64,000 bases of DNA, from the NCBI GenBank assembly GCA_944383015.1, contig CALWOC010000004.1, positions 1 to 64,000 on the forward strand, read 5' to 3'. Made by a program: the position numbers and the translations under genes. The notes below the pieces were generated by a model. It worked only from the letters and a program-made list of their open reading frames with translations. It had not been told where the DNA came from and did not search any database. The DNA comes from an uncultured Clostridia bacterium. Lineage in GTDB: Bacteria > Bacillota > Clostridia > TANB77 > CAG-465. Positions 1 through 10,280 of this stretch are shown here, piece after piece; position 1 is the stretch's first letter, and every line of letters begins with the position of its first letter.

Positions 1-3000
1 TACTTCATAGCTAATTGTTTCACTTGTTGCCTCTACTAATTTTTCACCTTTTTTATTTAAATGTAAATCTACTTTTAAAGGTGGATCATACATTGGTACT
101 TCTATTACTAGTGATCCTGTTGCAACCCCACCTTCTGGATATACTGCATCTTCATCAAGTCCTGTTGCTAGCTTATCTACTATAACTTTATGTCCACTTA
201 CTTCAGCATCTCCTAAATCTTCCTCATTAGTTGGAACTCTTAAATCATCTTCTAAATAATATCCTTCTGGAGCTTTAACCTCATACACAACGTACTCTCC
301 TGGTTGTAACTCTTGTGGAGTATAGAAATATCCTTCTGCATTTGTTTTAAATTTGTCTATGTATTCTCCTGATGGACTCTTCATTAATCTTACCCATTTT
401 GAATTTGCTACATCCCAAATTTTAAACTCTGCACCTTCTAGCAAAATATTTTGTCCTGTTTCTTTATCCTTTTTTACTATTCTAAGCCATGCTGGTGTTG
501 GCTCATCTGATTCTATTCTCTTTTCATCATCTGTTTGATTAGTGATTTCTATTATCTCATGTTGAATATAGAAATATGAATGTTCTCCTGATGTTCCAGC
601 CTTTACTTCTGATATTGTATAAACTCCATATGGTATAGTATATGGTTCATATTCTTTATACTCTTCAGCTATAAACTCAGCATATCCATTCTCATTTACA
701 GTAGCTTCATAATACGTATCTGGATCGCTATTAAGTGTTAATCTTAATATTGCACCTGCTGCTGGTGCTTCTCCTGTGTAGTCTGGATTATTTTCAAATT
801 TCATAACCCTAGCTCTACCTCTTATTACTTCTTCTTTTGATACATCCATGTGATATGTTCTTTTTACTGTTTGTTCACTTGGTACTTGTTCAAAGTAATA
901 TTCATTTGGATCTACTAAATATCCTTCTGCATATGAATAATCATATGTTTTTCCATCTTTTCCTTTTTCGCTAAATTTTATTTTCTCTTTTACCATATAT
1001 TTTCCAACAAGTAAATCTTCTGACTCTGCTACCCAATATTCTTCTTCATCTTGATGATCTACTGTTATATCATATACATAGTCTGTATAATCATTTGTTT
1101 CTTCGTTAAATTTATATATCTCATATATTGCTCCTTCTAAAGTAGCATCTCCTTGTGTCATATATGGTTTATCTGCATCTGTTCTATTTGCATCAACTTT
1201 TCTTATTTTAATTTGCATTACTTTTGGTTCTTGAACAAGATTCCCCTCTTGATCTAACCAATCTTTTACTACATCATCTAATGTATTTTTAGGATCAACA
1301 AACTCTACGTCTGTCATTTGATATTTTCTTCCTAAAGTTTTTTCATCATATTGAACATATAATTCAAAATCGCTACATTTTAATGTCTTTTCTGGAACTA
1401 CTGTTTCTTCTATAATATATTCACCATATGGTAACTCTTCTATTATACAGTATCCATTTTCATCTGTAGGTGCTGTACATTTATATGTTTTTACATCATC
1501 AGTTCCAATAGATGATTTTAAAGTTGCTGTAAATTCTGCACCTTCAAGTGGAGATTTTTCACTACTTGAAGTCTCTCCTATCCATTTATGTATTTCAATT
1601 GAATTATATATTGGTTCTTCTGGAATTTCACAATAAGCTGTTGCAGCTGTTTGTGCATTTGGTCCAGCATATGTAATTGTAACTGGCACATGAGTATTAT
1701 TTATATTAAATCCTTCAGATGCCTTTGTTTCTACATAGTAATAACTACCTATTGGCAAATTATCTACTGCTGGTGTTTCACCATTTTCATCTGATGTAAT
1801 TCCAGATTTTATTAATTCATTTGCATGATATATTCTTGTTGGTCCCTCATAAATATCTCCTGCTGCATATAAGCTAAACTCTGCTCCTGCAAGTGTTGCA
1901 TCTCCTTGTGTATCTCCTCTATTTCTCTCATCATATTTTGTTAATTTTACACTACCTCTTTGGTATTGGTCATTAATAAATGCTTGTGATGTTTGATTTG
2001 ATCTAACAACAACAACTTGTTCCTCAAGATTTAAAACCATATTATTTGGAGCTTGAAGTTCTCTAATTCTATATTCGCCTTTTTTCAAATCAGATATTAA
2101 TGTTGTTTTTCCTTCTTCAGTCCAAACTTCATTATAATATCCATCTGGTCCCCAAATTCCAAGTTTTGCACCAGCTCTCCAGTTTCCATGGTTATCTTTT
2201 TTACCTACTTCAAGATCACCTTTTCCACCTTCATATCTAACTTTATATATACCAGTTCCCGCTTGATCATGTAAAGAACATGTTAAAAAGCCAACAAGCA
2301 TATAATCATCAGTTATTTTATATATTCTAATTTTTATTTTCCATGCCATATCTCTTTTGTCCCAGTTATCATCTGTATCTGGTAAACGTTCAGTATAAGC
2401 ATCAAAGCTTTCACTTCCATGTGAGCATTTTAACCATGCAGTCGTACCACCTGGAATTGTAAATTTATTATCTACATTAATATCTTGTTTAAACCTAATT
2501 AAATGCTGTATCCATGTTGTTCCATGAACTAAATCATCTAAATTAATACTTCCACCATTTAATATAGATTGAACTAAACTATCCCAACCACTTGATGGTG
2601 CATATAAAGGATAAATATCTGTATCCTGTTGCCAAGCTAAATATACATCCACCATATTTGTTTCCAAAGTTCCTTGAGGATATCCTTCTATCCAGAAAGT
2701 ATCTCCCTCATTAGGCATTTCTTCAACAATCCATGTACCAGTAGATTCATTTATTGGTATATCTACATATGAATCCATTGTACTAATCATAGACTGTGCT
2801 CTAATTTGTTCATTTTCTTCAATATTATCTTTAGATATATTTATTTCTATCTTCTCTATAGTACTAGGAAGTTTTTCAATAACTATTATTCCTTCTTTTT
2901 CATAATATGTCCATTCTCTAACTTCCTCGCCGTTTATTATTACTTTAAAGTAATCTTGTGTTATATTTGAAATAGCAACTTCATCAAGAGCTAACCTAAT

Positions 3001-3723
3001 TCCAAATTCAGTTGTAATTGAGTCACTAAGAGTAACTTTTCCATCTGATGCGAAATTTCCATTTAAATCTTCGTCTTTAGTTAATGATACATTAAATGTT
3101 GCAGATGGTGAATCATTTTCTACAATTTGTAACAATTCTAATTGAATATTTAAAGTACCTGCACCATTTTTATTTTCTTCACTATATTTTTTTGGAATAT
3201 ATGCTAATCCTGTTTCATTATCAAAAATAGCATCATTTATTACCTCTCCACCTATATTAGTATATGCAAAGCAAAAATCTGATACATAAGATGAAGGATC
3301 TTCATGCATTGTATCTGCATAAGCAACGTAATAATCACTATTTTCATCTATATCATATAAAGCTATTGGCATATCATTCATCCATATTAATGCTTCTTCT
3401 TGCTGATTATATAATTCATCTATTGTTTTTTCGCCTTTAAATCCAGATGATTCAGCAATTAAATGCTTTACATAAAGTAAGTCCTTTTCTTCAAATTTTT
3501 CAAAATTTGCATATTGACTATTTACATTTGCTTTTATATATTCTTCTGTTGTCATAATATCTTGACTTACAATATCTGCTACTTCTATATCTAAACCATC
3601 AGCATCTACAATTGTTGTTTTATTTGGAGAATATTCAACAGCTGTAGTTTTACTAAAATGTCCAGCAGCTATAACGAATATAAAAGCTACTATAAATATC
3701 CATACTCGTTTCCTAGACTTCAT
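1..3723 (-). CDS. Large SpaA/Cna-B repeat surface protein, 5' part (3' end outside window)
   Basis: Open for 1241 codons from an ATG at 3723 to the left edge, so the C-terminus and any sortase signal are not visible. A strong AGAGGGGG ribosome site precedes the start. Residues 1-25 form a basic, hydrophobic signal peptide. The first ~490 residues resemble no family I can name. At least six SpaA/prealbumin-like isopeptide modules follow, starting near residues 500, 590, 711, 836, 966 and 1077. Each opens with a V.K.D-type strand and most close with an E-box such as YYYVETKA, YRIRELQAP or YVVYEVKAPEGY. The family is secreted, often sortase-anchored, with Lys-Asn/Asp isopeptide bonds giving stiff adhesive stalks. 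A pilin-like or adhesin role is inferred. Nothing beside it in the window looks like a sortase. Confidence 0.85.
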   Translation of the reverse strand, partial: MKSRKRVWIFIVAFIFVIAAGHFSKTTAVEYSPNKTTIVDADGLDIEVADIVSQDIMTTEEYIKANVNSQYANFEKFEEKDLLYVKHLIAESSGFKGEKTIDELYNQQEEALIWMNDMPIALYDIDENSDYYVAYADTMHEDPSSYVSDFCFAYTNIGGEVINDAIFDNETGLAYIPKKYSEENKNGAGTLNIQLELLQIVENDSPSATFNVSLTKDEDLNGNFASDGKVTLSDSITTEFGIRLALDEVAISNITQDYFKVIINGEEVREWTYYEKEGIIVIEKLPSTIEKIEINISKDNIEENEQIRAQSMISTMDSYVDIPINESTGTWIVEEMPNEGDTFWIEGYPQGTLETNMVDVYLAWQQDTDIYPLYAPSSGWDSLVQSILNGGSINLDDLVHGTTWIQHLIRFKQDINVDNKFTIPGGTTAWLKCSHGSESFDAYTERLPDTDDNWDKRDMAWKIKIRIYKITDDYMLVGFLTCSLHDQAGTGIYKVRYEGGKGDLEVGKKDNHGNWRAGAKLGIWGPDGYYNEVWTEEGKTTLISDLKKGEYRIRELQAPNNMVLNLEEQVVVVRSNQTSQAFINDQYQRGSVKLTKYDERNRGDTQGDATLAGAEFSLYAAGDIYEGPTRIYHANELIKSGITSDENGETPAVDNLPIGSYYYVETKASEGFNINNTHVPVTITYAGPNAQTAATAYCEIPEEPIYNSIEIHKWIGETSSSEKSPLEGAEFTATLKSSIGTDDVKTYKCTAPTDENGYCIIEELPYGEYIIEETVVPEKTLKCSDFELYVQYDEKTLGRKYQMTDVEFVDPKNTLDDVVKDWLDQEGNLVQEPKVMQIKIRKVDANRTDADKPYMTQGDATLEGAIYEIYKFNEETNDYTDYVYDITVDHQDEEEYWVAESEDLLVGKYMVKEKIKFSEKGKDGKTYDYSYAEGYLVDPNEYYFEQVPSEQTVKRTYHMDVSKEEVIRGRARVMKFENNPDYTGEAPAAGAILRLTLNSDPDTYYEATVNENGYAEFIAEEYKEYEPYTIPYGVYTISEVKAGTSGEHSYFYIQHEIIEITNQTDDEKRIESDEPTPAWLRIVKKDKETGQNILLEGAEFKIWDVANSKWVRLMKSPSGEYIDKFKTNAEGYFYTPQELQPGEYVVYEVKAPEGYYLEDDLRVPTNEEDLGDAEVSGHKVIVDKLATGLDEDAVYPEGGVATGSLVIEVPMYDPPLKVDLHLNKKGEKLVEATSETISYEV

Positions 3724-3904
3724 ATATATTTCCCCCTCTTTATAATTTTGTATTCTCATACATAACTTTATTATATAATTTTGACAAAAAATATTAAAGT
3801 AAAATTGTTTGTTTATTCACATTTTTAACTTATTTCTTTCACATATTATTTTTATTTTACATTTACATTACATTTTGTAACATTTTTTTACTTTCCTTGA
3901 TAAA

Positions 3905-3938
3905 ACATAAAAAAAGTAAGTATTTCTACTTACTTTTT
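3905..3938 (-). terminator. Hairpin terminator at the end of the O-methyltransferase gene
   Basis: Arms 3911-3922 and 3927-3938 (AAAAAGTAAGTA and its complement) with loop TTTC. The stop codon of the minus-strand gene lies in one arm, and a run of T follows on the minus strand. It separates this operon from the surface-protein gene. Confidence 0.7.
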
Positions 3939-4535
3939 TACTACTATACTTATTGCAAGTCCATCTCCTATTTTTATTAAATTTGAGTCTAATCTCTCAT
4001 CCTCTTTCATTATTTCTAAATATTCTCTAAGTCTATTTGTAGCTGTCCTATGCTTATGATCATTATAATCCGAAAGAGTTCTTCCTCTATAAAGCATGTT
4101 ATCTGCAATTATTACTCCACCAATTTTTGTTAGTCTTATAGCTTCTTGTAAATATACTAAATACTGCCCCTTTGCTGCATCTATAAATACAATATCATAT
4201 TGTTCCTCATCTGGAATTGATTTCATATATTCACCAGCATCTGCTAAAATTACTTCTATTTTATCATTTAATTCCATTAAAGATATATTCTCCATTGCTT
4301 TATTATACATAGCCTCTTTAATCTCGATTGTTTTTATTTTACAATCTTTTCCTTCAAGATATTTAGAAAAATTAATAGCTGAATATCCTACTGCTGTTCC
4401 AACTTCTAAAATTCTATTTGGCTTTTTTATCTTCAATAATACTTCAATTAGTTTTAATGGCTCATCTTCTATAATTGGAACATGATTATCAAGTGCTTCT
4501 TTTTTTATATTTTCTAGAATTTCTTTCTTATTCAA
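3930..4535 (-). CDS. SAM-dependent O-methyltransferase, TrmR/YrrM-like
   Basis: 201 residues, a Rossmann methyltransferase of the catechol-O-methyltransferase-like (type 3) family. The SAM-binding LEVGTAVGYS is at residues 43-52, an acidic strand end (TIEIKE) at 69-74, and the metal/active-site IDAAKGQY at 118-125. In Bacillus subtilis the family member YrrM (TrmR) methylates 5-hydroxyuridine in tRNA, so tRNA modification is the best guess, though small-molecule methylation cannot be excluded. The start appears to be TTG at 4535, eight bases after a GGAG. It is the last gene of the gpsA transcript, 15 bases after gpsA. Confidence 0.8.
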   Translation of the reverse strand: MNKKEILENIKKEALDNHVPIIEDEPLKLIEVLLKIKKPNRILEVGTAVGYSAINFSKYLEGKDCKIKTIEIKEAMYNKAMENISLMELNDKIEVILADAGEYMKSIPDEEQYDIVFIDAAKGQYLVYLQEAIRLTKIGGVIIADNMLYRGRTLSDYNDHKHRTATNRLREYLEIMKEDERLDSNLIKIGDGLAISIVVKK

Positions 4536-4550
4536 ATTAACATCTCCATA

Positions 4551-5522
4551 CTACATTCTTATTTTATCTAATAAGTCCTCTTTAGGTGCGTTATTATATA
4601 AAATATCATATAAAACTTCTAAAGATTTTATTTTAAATTTTTTCTTTTCCATTAAATCCGTTATAGTACTTAAAGTATAAATTCCTTCAACAGTTTTTAC
4701 TGACATAGTCTCAAAAGCTTCTTGCATTGAATATCCTCTTCCAACATATGTACCAAAAGTAAAATTTCTACTTTTAGAACTCATACAAGTAAGTAACATA
4801 TCTCCAAGCCCTGCAAAAGTAAATATTGTTTCTCTTTTACCACCAAGCGCTACAATTGTATCTCCTAAATCTCTAACAAGACATGCAAGGCAACTAGCTT
4901 TATATGAATCTTTCATATCCATACCATTTAACATTCCCATAAATATTGCAAATACGTTCTTAATAGATGCTGCAACTTGAACTCCAATTATATCATCACA
5001 TACACTAACTACAAGTCCATTTTCAAACTGTTCTTTAACAATTTGTGCTGCCTTAATATTATTACTTGCAACATTAAATCCTGTTTTTGAATCATTTGCT
5101 ATTTCAATTGCAAAAGAAGGTCCAGAAATCATGCATATGCTTTCATTCTTTGTTGCCTCATATAATATCTCGCTCATAAACATATTAGTCTTAGGTTCTA
5201 TTCCTTTTGAAACAACACATAGAATTTGCTCTTTAGTTGCATACACTGCTACTTCTTCTGATACAGCTCTTACAGCGGAAGCAGGGACTGCAAGTATTAC
5301 TATACTTGCATCTTCCATACAAGCCCCCAAATTCATTGTAATTTTTATATCATTTGGTATTTTTACACCTGGTAAAACTCCAGCATTTTCTCTTTTTTCC
5401 ATTACAACTTTTGCTTCCTCTTTAAATTTTGCCCACATCATAACCTGATTATCTTTATTTTTATTAAAAACTCTAGCAAGAGCTATAGCATAAGCTCCTA
5501 CCCCAAGTATTGCTATTTTCAT
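4551..5522 (-). CDS. gpsA: NAD(P)-dependent glycerol-3-phosphate dehydrogenase
   Basis: 323 residues, normal family length. It makes sn-glycerol-3-phosphate from dihydroxyacetone phosphate for phospholipid synthesis in the cytoplasm. The N-terminal Rossmann motif GVGAYAIAL is at residues 7-15. KGIEP near 106, SGPSFA at 133-138 and the presumed catalytic Lys188 in AASIKNVFA follow in the usual order. ATG lies seven bases after AGGAG. It sits 10 bases downstream of aspS, in an apparent operon asnS-aspS-gpsA-methyltransferase. Confidence 0.95.
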   Translation of the reverse strand: MKIAILGVGAYAIALARVFNKNKDNQVMMWAKFKEEAKVVMEKRENAGVLPGVKIPNDIKITMNLGACMEDASIVILAVPASAVRAVSEEVAVYATKEQILCVVSKGIEPKTNMFMSEILYEATKNESICMISGPSFAIEIANDSKTGFNVASNNIKAAQIVKEQFENGLVVSVCDDIIGVQVAASIKNVFAIFMGMLNGMDMKDSYKASCLACLVRDLGDTIVALGGKRETIFTFAGLGDMLLTCMSSKSRNFTFGTYVGRGYSMQEAFETMSVKTVEGIYTLSTITDLMEKKKFKIKSLEVLYDILYNNAPKEDLLDKIRM

Positions 5523-5532
5523 ATTTTTTCTC

Positions 5533-7293
5533 CTATTTTTTATCTTTAATATCTATCTTTATATGTACATCTTTTAACTGTTCTTCTGTAACATAGTTTG
5601 GTGCCTGCATTAAAAGATCTCTTGCTTTACTATTTTTAGGAAAAGCAATTACTTCTCTTATGTTTGTTTCTCCTAAAAGTAACATTATCATTCTATCAAT
5701 ACCAGGAGCTGCACCAGCATGAGGTGGAGCACCATACTTAAATGCATTATATAATGCACCAAATTTATTTTTTACAGTCTCTTCACTATATCCAGCAATT
5801 TCAAATGCTTTAGTCATAATTTCTGTATCATGGTTTCTTACTGCACCTGAAGCAAGCTCATATCCATTTCCAACCATATCAAATTGATATGCAAGAACAT
5901 CTAAAGGATTTTTTGTATTTAAAGCCTCAAGTCCACCTTGTGGCATTGAGAATGGATTATGTCCAAAGTCAATTTTACCATCATCAGTCTCTTCATAAAA
6001 TGGAAAATCTACAATAAAGCAGAATTTATATACGTTTTCATCAATAAGACCTAATCTTTTCCCAAGTTCATTTCTAACATTTCCTGCATCTTTGCATGCT
6101 TTTAAATACTCATCTGCAATAAAGAAAATACCATAATTTTCTTTTGCACCTGTTTTTTCAAACATATCTTTTAAAATATCTTCAGATAAATATTTTGCTA
6201 TAGGACCAACAACAGTTGAATCTTCATTTATTTTTATCCAAGCAAGTCCTTTCATTCCAAGTTCTGACTTTGCAAAATCTACCATTTCATCAAAGAATCT
6301 TCTTGTTACAGTACTACTATCTATAGCTATCGCTTTTACAGTCTTATTTTTAAAAGCATTAAAATTTGAATTTTCAAAACATTCTGTAACATCTGTTAAT
6401 ACAAGTGGATTTCTTAAATCTGGTTTATCTGTTCCATATTTTTCCATTGCTACTTTAAATGGTATTTCCTCAAAAGAATCCTCAGCAATTTTACCATGTC
6501 CATATGTACTAAATACATGAGTTGTAACTTCTTTTAATACATTTAAAACATCTTTTTGAGTTGCAAAAGACATTTCAAAGTCTAATTGATAAAACTCACC
6601 TGGTGATCTATCAGCTCTTGGATCTTCATCTCTAAAACATGGTGCTATTTGATAATACTTATCAAAACCTGAAATCATAAGTAATTGTTTAAATTGCTGT
6701 GGAGCTTGTGGTAATGCATAAAATTCACCTGGATGTAATCTAGAAGGTATCAAATAGTCTCTTGCCCCTTCAGGTGATGATGAAGTAAGTATAGGAGTCT
6801 GAACTTCTACAAACCCCATACTGTCCATCTTGTCTCTTAAGCATTTTAACACTTTACTTCTAAATACTATTTTTTCATGAATAGATTCATTTCTTAAATC
6901 TAAAAATCTATATTGAAGTCTTAAATCTTCTTTTACATCATGACTTTTTTCTACTTCAAAAGGCATTGGTAAAAGTACGTTATTTTGAACTATTATATTT
7001 TTTAAATCTACTTCTATTTTTCCAGTTTCTAACTTATCATTTATATTTTCTTCTGGTCTTTTAACAACTGTTCCTTCAACAGTAATTGAAGCTTCTACAT
7101 TTATATCTTTTATTTGCTCTAACAATCTAGGATCTTCTGTTGTAAGTTGAGTTATTCCATAATGATCTCTTAAATCAATAAAAACACATCCTCCAAGATC
7201 TCTTATTGTCTTTACAAATCCTGATAGTTTTACTTCTTTTCCCTCATCTGATTCTCTAAGTTCATCACATCTATGTGTTCTATATTCGTTCAT
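5533..7293 (-). CDS. aspS: Aspartate-tRNA ligase, bacterial type
   Basis: About 586 residues, class II synthetase charging tRNA-Asp. Order: N-terminal OB-fold anticodon domain (residues ~15-105), catalytic core with motif 2 around FRDEDPRADRSPGEFYQLD, an inserted GAD domain typical of bacterial AspRS, and motif 3 in GIDRMIMLLLGETNIREV near the C-terminus. I prefer the ATG at 7293 (MNEYRTHRC), because the upstream ATG at 7302 abuts the GGAG ribosome site. It lies just downstream of asnS, so Asn-tRNA is probably made directly and AspRS need only charge tRNA-Asp. Confidence 0.96.
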   Translation of the reverse strand: MNEYRTHRCDELRESDEGKEVKLSGFVKTIRDLGGCVFIDLRDHYGITQLTTEDPRLLEQIKDINVEASITVEGTVVKRPEENINDKLETGKIEVDLKNIIVQNNVLLPMPFEVEKSHDVKEDLRLQYRFLDLRNESIHEKIVFRSKVLKCLRDKMDSMGFVEVQTPILTSSSPEGARDYLIPSRLHPGEFYALPQAPQQFKQLLMISGFDKYYQIAPCFRDEDPRADRSPGEFYQLDFEMSFATQKDVLNVLKEVTTHVFSTYGHGKIAEDSFEEIPFKVAMEKYGTDKPDLRNPLVLTDVTECFENSNFNAFKNKTVKAIAIDSSTVTRRFFDEMVDFAKSELGMKGLAWIKINEDSTVVGPIAKYLSEDILKDMFEKTGAKENYGIFFIADEYLKACKDAGNVRNELGKRLGLIDENVYKFCFIVDFPFYEETDDGKIDFGHNPFSMPQGGLEALNTKNPLDVLAYQFDMVGNGYELASGAVRNHDTEIMTKAFEIAGYSEETVKNKFGALYNAFKYGAPPHAGAAPGIDRMIMLLLGETNIREVIAFPKNSKARDLLMQAPNYVTEEQLKDVHIKIDIKDKK

Positions 7294-7312
7294 TTTTTTC
7301 ATCTCTCCTTAA

Positions 7313-8695
7313 TTAATATAAACAATTTCCTGGTGTTCTAGGAAATGGAATAACATCACGTATATTGGCCATACCTGTCATATACATAACAAGTCTTTCA
7401 AATCCAAGTCCAAATCCAGAATGTATTACAGTACCATATCTTCTTGTATCTAAATACCAAGAATAATCTTCTTCTTTTAAGCCTAGTTCATTCATTCTAT
7501 TTAATAATTTATCTAAGTCTTCTTCTCTTTGTGAACCACCTATTATCTCACCAATTCCTGGTACTAACATATCCACTGCTCTTACTGTTTTATTATCTTC
7601 ATTTAATTTCATATAAAAGGCTTTTATTTCCTTTGGATAATCTGTTACAAACACTGGCTTTTTAAATATTTTCTCTGTCAAATATCTTTCATGTTCTGTT
7701 TGTAAATCTGTTCCCCATTCAACCTTATACTCAAATTCATTATTATGTTTTTTTAACAATTCAACTGCATCAGTATAAGTAATCTTTTCAAAATTTGAAT
7801 TATATATATTATTTAATCTTTCTATTAATTCTTTATCAAAAAATTTATTGCAAAATTCAATTTCTTCTTTACATTCAGCAAGTACTTTTTTTATTATATA
7901 CTTTATCATTGCCTCAGCAAGTTCCATATCTCCTTCTAAATCACAAAAAGCCATCTCAGGCTCTATCATCCAAAATTCTGCTGCATGTCTTGCTGTATGT
8001 GAGTCTTCTGCTCTAAAAGTTGGTCCAAAAGTATACACATTAGAAAAAGCCATAGCCATACACTCTGCAGATAATTGTCCTGAAACAGTAAGACTTGTTT
8101 TTCTTCCAAAAAAATCTTCTTCTGGATTAGTATTTTTAGTATCTTCTAAAGTTGTTACCCTAAACATCTCGCCTGCCCCTTCACAATCTGAAGAAGTAAT
8201 AATTGGTGTATTTACATATACAAATTCATTTTCATGAAAAAATTCATGAATTGCTTGTGCAATAGTGCTTCTTATCTTAAATACTGCAAGAAACGTATTT
8301 GTTCTTGGTCTTAAGTGGGCAACTTCTCTTAAAAATTCCATTGAATGTCTTTTGTTTTGAAGTGGATAATCTGGCGAAGATTTTCCAGATATTTTGACAC
8401 TCTTTGCCACAATTTCATAAGGCTGTTTAGCTCCTTCTGTTACTTTTAAAATTCCTTTAACTATAATACTTGATCCTATATTTAAAGAAATAATATCATT
8501 ATAATTTTCTAAATTTTCTTCCAGCACTACTTGTGTTGATTTAAAATAACTTCCATCATTTAATTCAATAAAAGCTATTTTTTTAGAATCTCTTAAATTT
8601 CTAATCCAACCTGCAACTAGTACCTCTTTTCCGTCCAAATTTTTATAATTCTTATTTATATTAGATAATTTTTCTCTTTTTTCTAATTCATTCAT
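7313..8695 (-). CDS. asnS: Asparagine-tRNA ligase
   Basis: About 460 residues, class II synthetase. An OB-fold domain occupies residues ~20-110. Motif 2 is in [18 protein letters not shown] and motif 3 in [15 protein letters not shown], ending PFPRTPGN as is usual for AsnRS. The start is taken as ATG at 8695 (MNELEK), with GGTGG eight bases upstream. The in-frame extension to a TTG at 8713 would run into that ribosome site. First gene of the asnS-aspS-gpsA run; the following gene begins 20 bases after the stop. Confidence 0.95.
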   Translation of the reverse strand: MNELEKREKLSNINKNYKNLDGKEVLVAGWIRNLRDSKKIAFIELNDGSYFKSTQVVLEENLENYNDIISLNIGSSIIVKGILKVTEGAKQPYEIVAKSVKISGKSSPDYPLQNKRHSMEFLREVAHLRPRTNTFLAVFKIRSTIAQAIHEFFHENEFVYVNTPIITSSDCEGAGEMFRVTTLEDTKNTNPEEDFFGRKTSLTVSGQLSAECMAMAFSNVYTFGPTFRAEDSHTARHAAEFWMIEPEMAFCDLEGDMELAEAMIKYIIKKVLAECKEEIEFCNKFFDKELIERLNNIYNSNFEKITYTDAVELLKKHNNEFEYKVEWGTDLQTEHERYLTEKIFKKPVFVTDYPKEIKAFYMKLNEDNKTVRAVDMLVPGIGEIIGGSQREEDLDKLLNRMNELGLKEEDYSWYLDTRRYGTVIHSGFGLGFERLVMYMTGMANIRDVIPFPRTPGNCLY

Positions 8696-8870
8696 CGTAT
8701 CTACCACCTTCAATAAAAGCTATAAACTCTAATATTTAACGCTACAATTATAACATAAAATAAATATATATGCAATTGCAATAAAGAACAAAATTTATTT
8801 TGTTACTCTCTTATATTTTTTAATACTTATATTTAGTTTTAATTTACTTATTAAAATTTTAAAACAATAT

Positions 8871-8897
8871 AAAAAGGAGGCCTAACGCCTCCTTTTT
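8871..8897 (-). terminator. rpsO terminator
   Basis: Perfect hairpin: arms 8871-8881 (AAAAAGGAGGC) and 8887-8897 with loop CTAAC, two bases beyond the rpsO stop. The T run lies on the minus-strand side, so it ends the rpsO transcript. Confidence 0.85.
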
Positions 8898-8898
8898 T

Positions 8899-9162
8899 CT
8901 ACTTTCTAAGATTTAATTTAGAAATAATATCTCTGTATCTTTCAATATCTCTAGATTCAAGATATTTTAAAAGTCTTTTTCTTTTTCCAACCATGATTAA
9001 AAGACCACGTCTTGAATGCTCATCATGTTTGTGAACTCTTAAATGTTCTGTTAACTCATTTATTCTTTCTGTTAAAAGAGCAACTTGAACTTCAGCAGAA
9101 CCAGTATCATTTTCAGTTCTTGCATAAGTCTTTAAGATTTCATTTTTTCTTTCTTTAGTCAT
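8899..9162 (-). CDS. rpsO: 30S ribosomal protein S15
   Basis: 87 residues, exact family size. S15 binds the central domain of 16S rRNA early in 30S assembly. Characteristic segments are present: [15 protein letters not shown] near residue 20, the [15 protein letters not shown] rRNA-binding helix-turn near 42-56, and KRKRLLKYL near 61-69. ATG follows AAGGAGGAAAAG at good spacing. It is monocistronic with its own terminator and a structured leader. Confidence 0.97.
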   Translation of the reverse strand: MTKERKNEILKTYARTENDTGSAEVQVALLTERINELTEHLRVHKHDEHSRRGLLIMVGKRKRLLKYLESRDIERYRDIISKLNLRK

Positions 9163-9189
9163 TGACTTTTCCTCCTTTTCTACTTACTT

Positions 9190-9239
9190 GCCTATAGCTA
9201 AGACGTACTGAGGTTTTTTGTATCATCTGAGCAATAGGT
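9190..9239 (-). promoter_or_regulatory. Structured leader of rpsO, candidate S15 autoregulatory element
   Basis: In the ~110-base leader, 9191-9202 (CCTATAGCTAAG) pairs imperfectly with 9227-9238 (CTGAGCAATAGG), enclosing ~24 bases that can fold further. In several bacteria S15 represses its own mRNA through leader structures of varied architecture. Here position and pairing are seen; the regulatory role is inferred. Confidence 0.45.
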
Positions 9240-9272
9240 GTTATATAATAAATTACAAGTGTAATCTATTTT

Positions 9273-10280
9273 CTATATTTGATTTAAATAAATCCATGGG
9301 TTTACTGGAACACCATTTACTCTTACTTCAAAGTGTAGGTGGTTACCTGTAGCCCAACCTGTCATACCAATACCAGCAATAGTTTGACCTGCTGATACTT
9401 GTTGACCAGCACTTACATATAAAGCACTACAGTGAGCATAAATTGTAACTATACCATTACCATGACTAATTTTTACACAGTTACCATAACCAGTTGTATC
9501 CCAACCAGAAAATGTTACTGTACCTCCCATATATGCATATATAGGAGTACCTGAAGCACCACCAATATCAACACCATTATGTCCATAATATCCTAAATAG
9601 TCACAGTTTATTCTATTATAGACTGTTGGCCATACTTTAGTACCATCCGCTACCGGAGCTACAGCCCCATTATATACAGATGCTGTATATTGAGTAGTAT
9701 TAGTAGTTGTTTGTGGCTCTTCTTCTGGAAGATCAACAGGTTTATTTCTATCTACTATACCAGCTAAAATATCGTCTGCTCTTTCTGTTGAAGTTACATC
9801 TTCAAGCTCTGAAACTTTTTCTACTTCAATTGTAGCATTAATATCACTTACTTCTGATTTTAACTGATTAATATAATTTTCAGCTTGATCTTCTGCTGTA
9901 AATGTCATCTGTTGTTCACCATCTACAACTAATTCATAGATGGTATATTCTGTTTTTATTTCTGCTCTTAAATTTGTATACACGTTTTGTTCTTCTAGTA
10001 AAGAGTCCCTAATATAACTTTGTTCAAAAGTTGGTTCACTTTCTAGGTAAACTTTTACGTTTTCGTCAATATTTTGTTTTTCAGCAACTAAATCATTATA
10101 TACCTCATCAAATTGTTGCTCATCAGAAAAGTATCCAATGAACTCTCCATTAATATAAGTTTTAACTGCTGGTTTATAAGTATTAAGTACAGTTAAATAT
10201 ACCGCAGTAAATATCATTACAAGCGATATAGCTGTAAATAATATAAATTTTAGTGTACTGAGCACACCTTTCTTTCCCAT
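9273..10280 (-). CDS. Membrane-anchored M23 murein endopeptidase
   Basis: About 335 residues from the preferred ATG at 10280 (MGKKGVL); a GTG at 10295 overlaps the ribosome site. A single N-terminal membrane segment (residues ~8-30) is followed by an extracytoplasmic region of ~180 residues and a proline/threonine-rich linker. The C-terminal LytM/M23 domain has zinc ligands in HNGVDIGG, the active-site H.H motif in YAHCSALY, and HLHFEV. The family cuts peptidoglycan cross-bridges. The intact motifs suggest an active hydrolase in wall growth or sporulation. Monocistronic with its own consensus promoter. Confidence 0.9.
   Translation of the reverse strand: MGKKGVLSTLKFILFTAISLVMIFTAVYLTVLNTYKPAVKTYINGEFIGYFSDEQQFDEVYNDLVAEKQNIDENVKVYLESEPTFEQSYIRDSLLEEQNVYTNLRAEIKTEYTIYELVVDGEQQMTFTAEDQAENYINQLKSEVSDINATIEVEKVSELEDVTSTERADDILAGIVDRNKPVDLPEEEPQTTTNTTQYTASVYNGAVAPVADGTKVWPTVYNRINCDYLGYYGHNGVDIGGASGTPIYAYMGGTVTFSGWDTTGYGNCVKISHGNGIVTIYAHCSALYVSAGQQVSAGQTIAGIGMTGWATGNHLHFEVRVNGVPVNPWIYLNQI

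Noticed and set aside
353-538. 61-residue plus-strand frame inside the surface-protein gene
   Set aside because: Antisense to SpaA-type modules, no ribosome site, composition of reverse-complemented coding DNA.
3750-3800. TATAAT-like boxes upstream of the surface-protein gene as its promoter
   Set aside because: Several A+T-rich hexamers fit, none with a convincing -35 at 16-18 bases.
4096-5448. Plus-strand reading frames opposite the methyltransferase and gpsA
   Set aside because: No start signals, and they are antisense to well-conserved enzymes.
7444-8237. Plus-strand reading frames opposite asnS
   Set aside because: Antisense shadows; hydrophobic products arise from the complement of charged codons, and asnS is fully supported.
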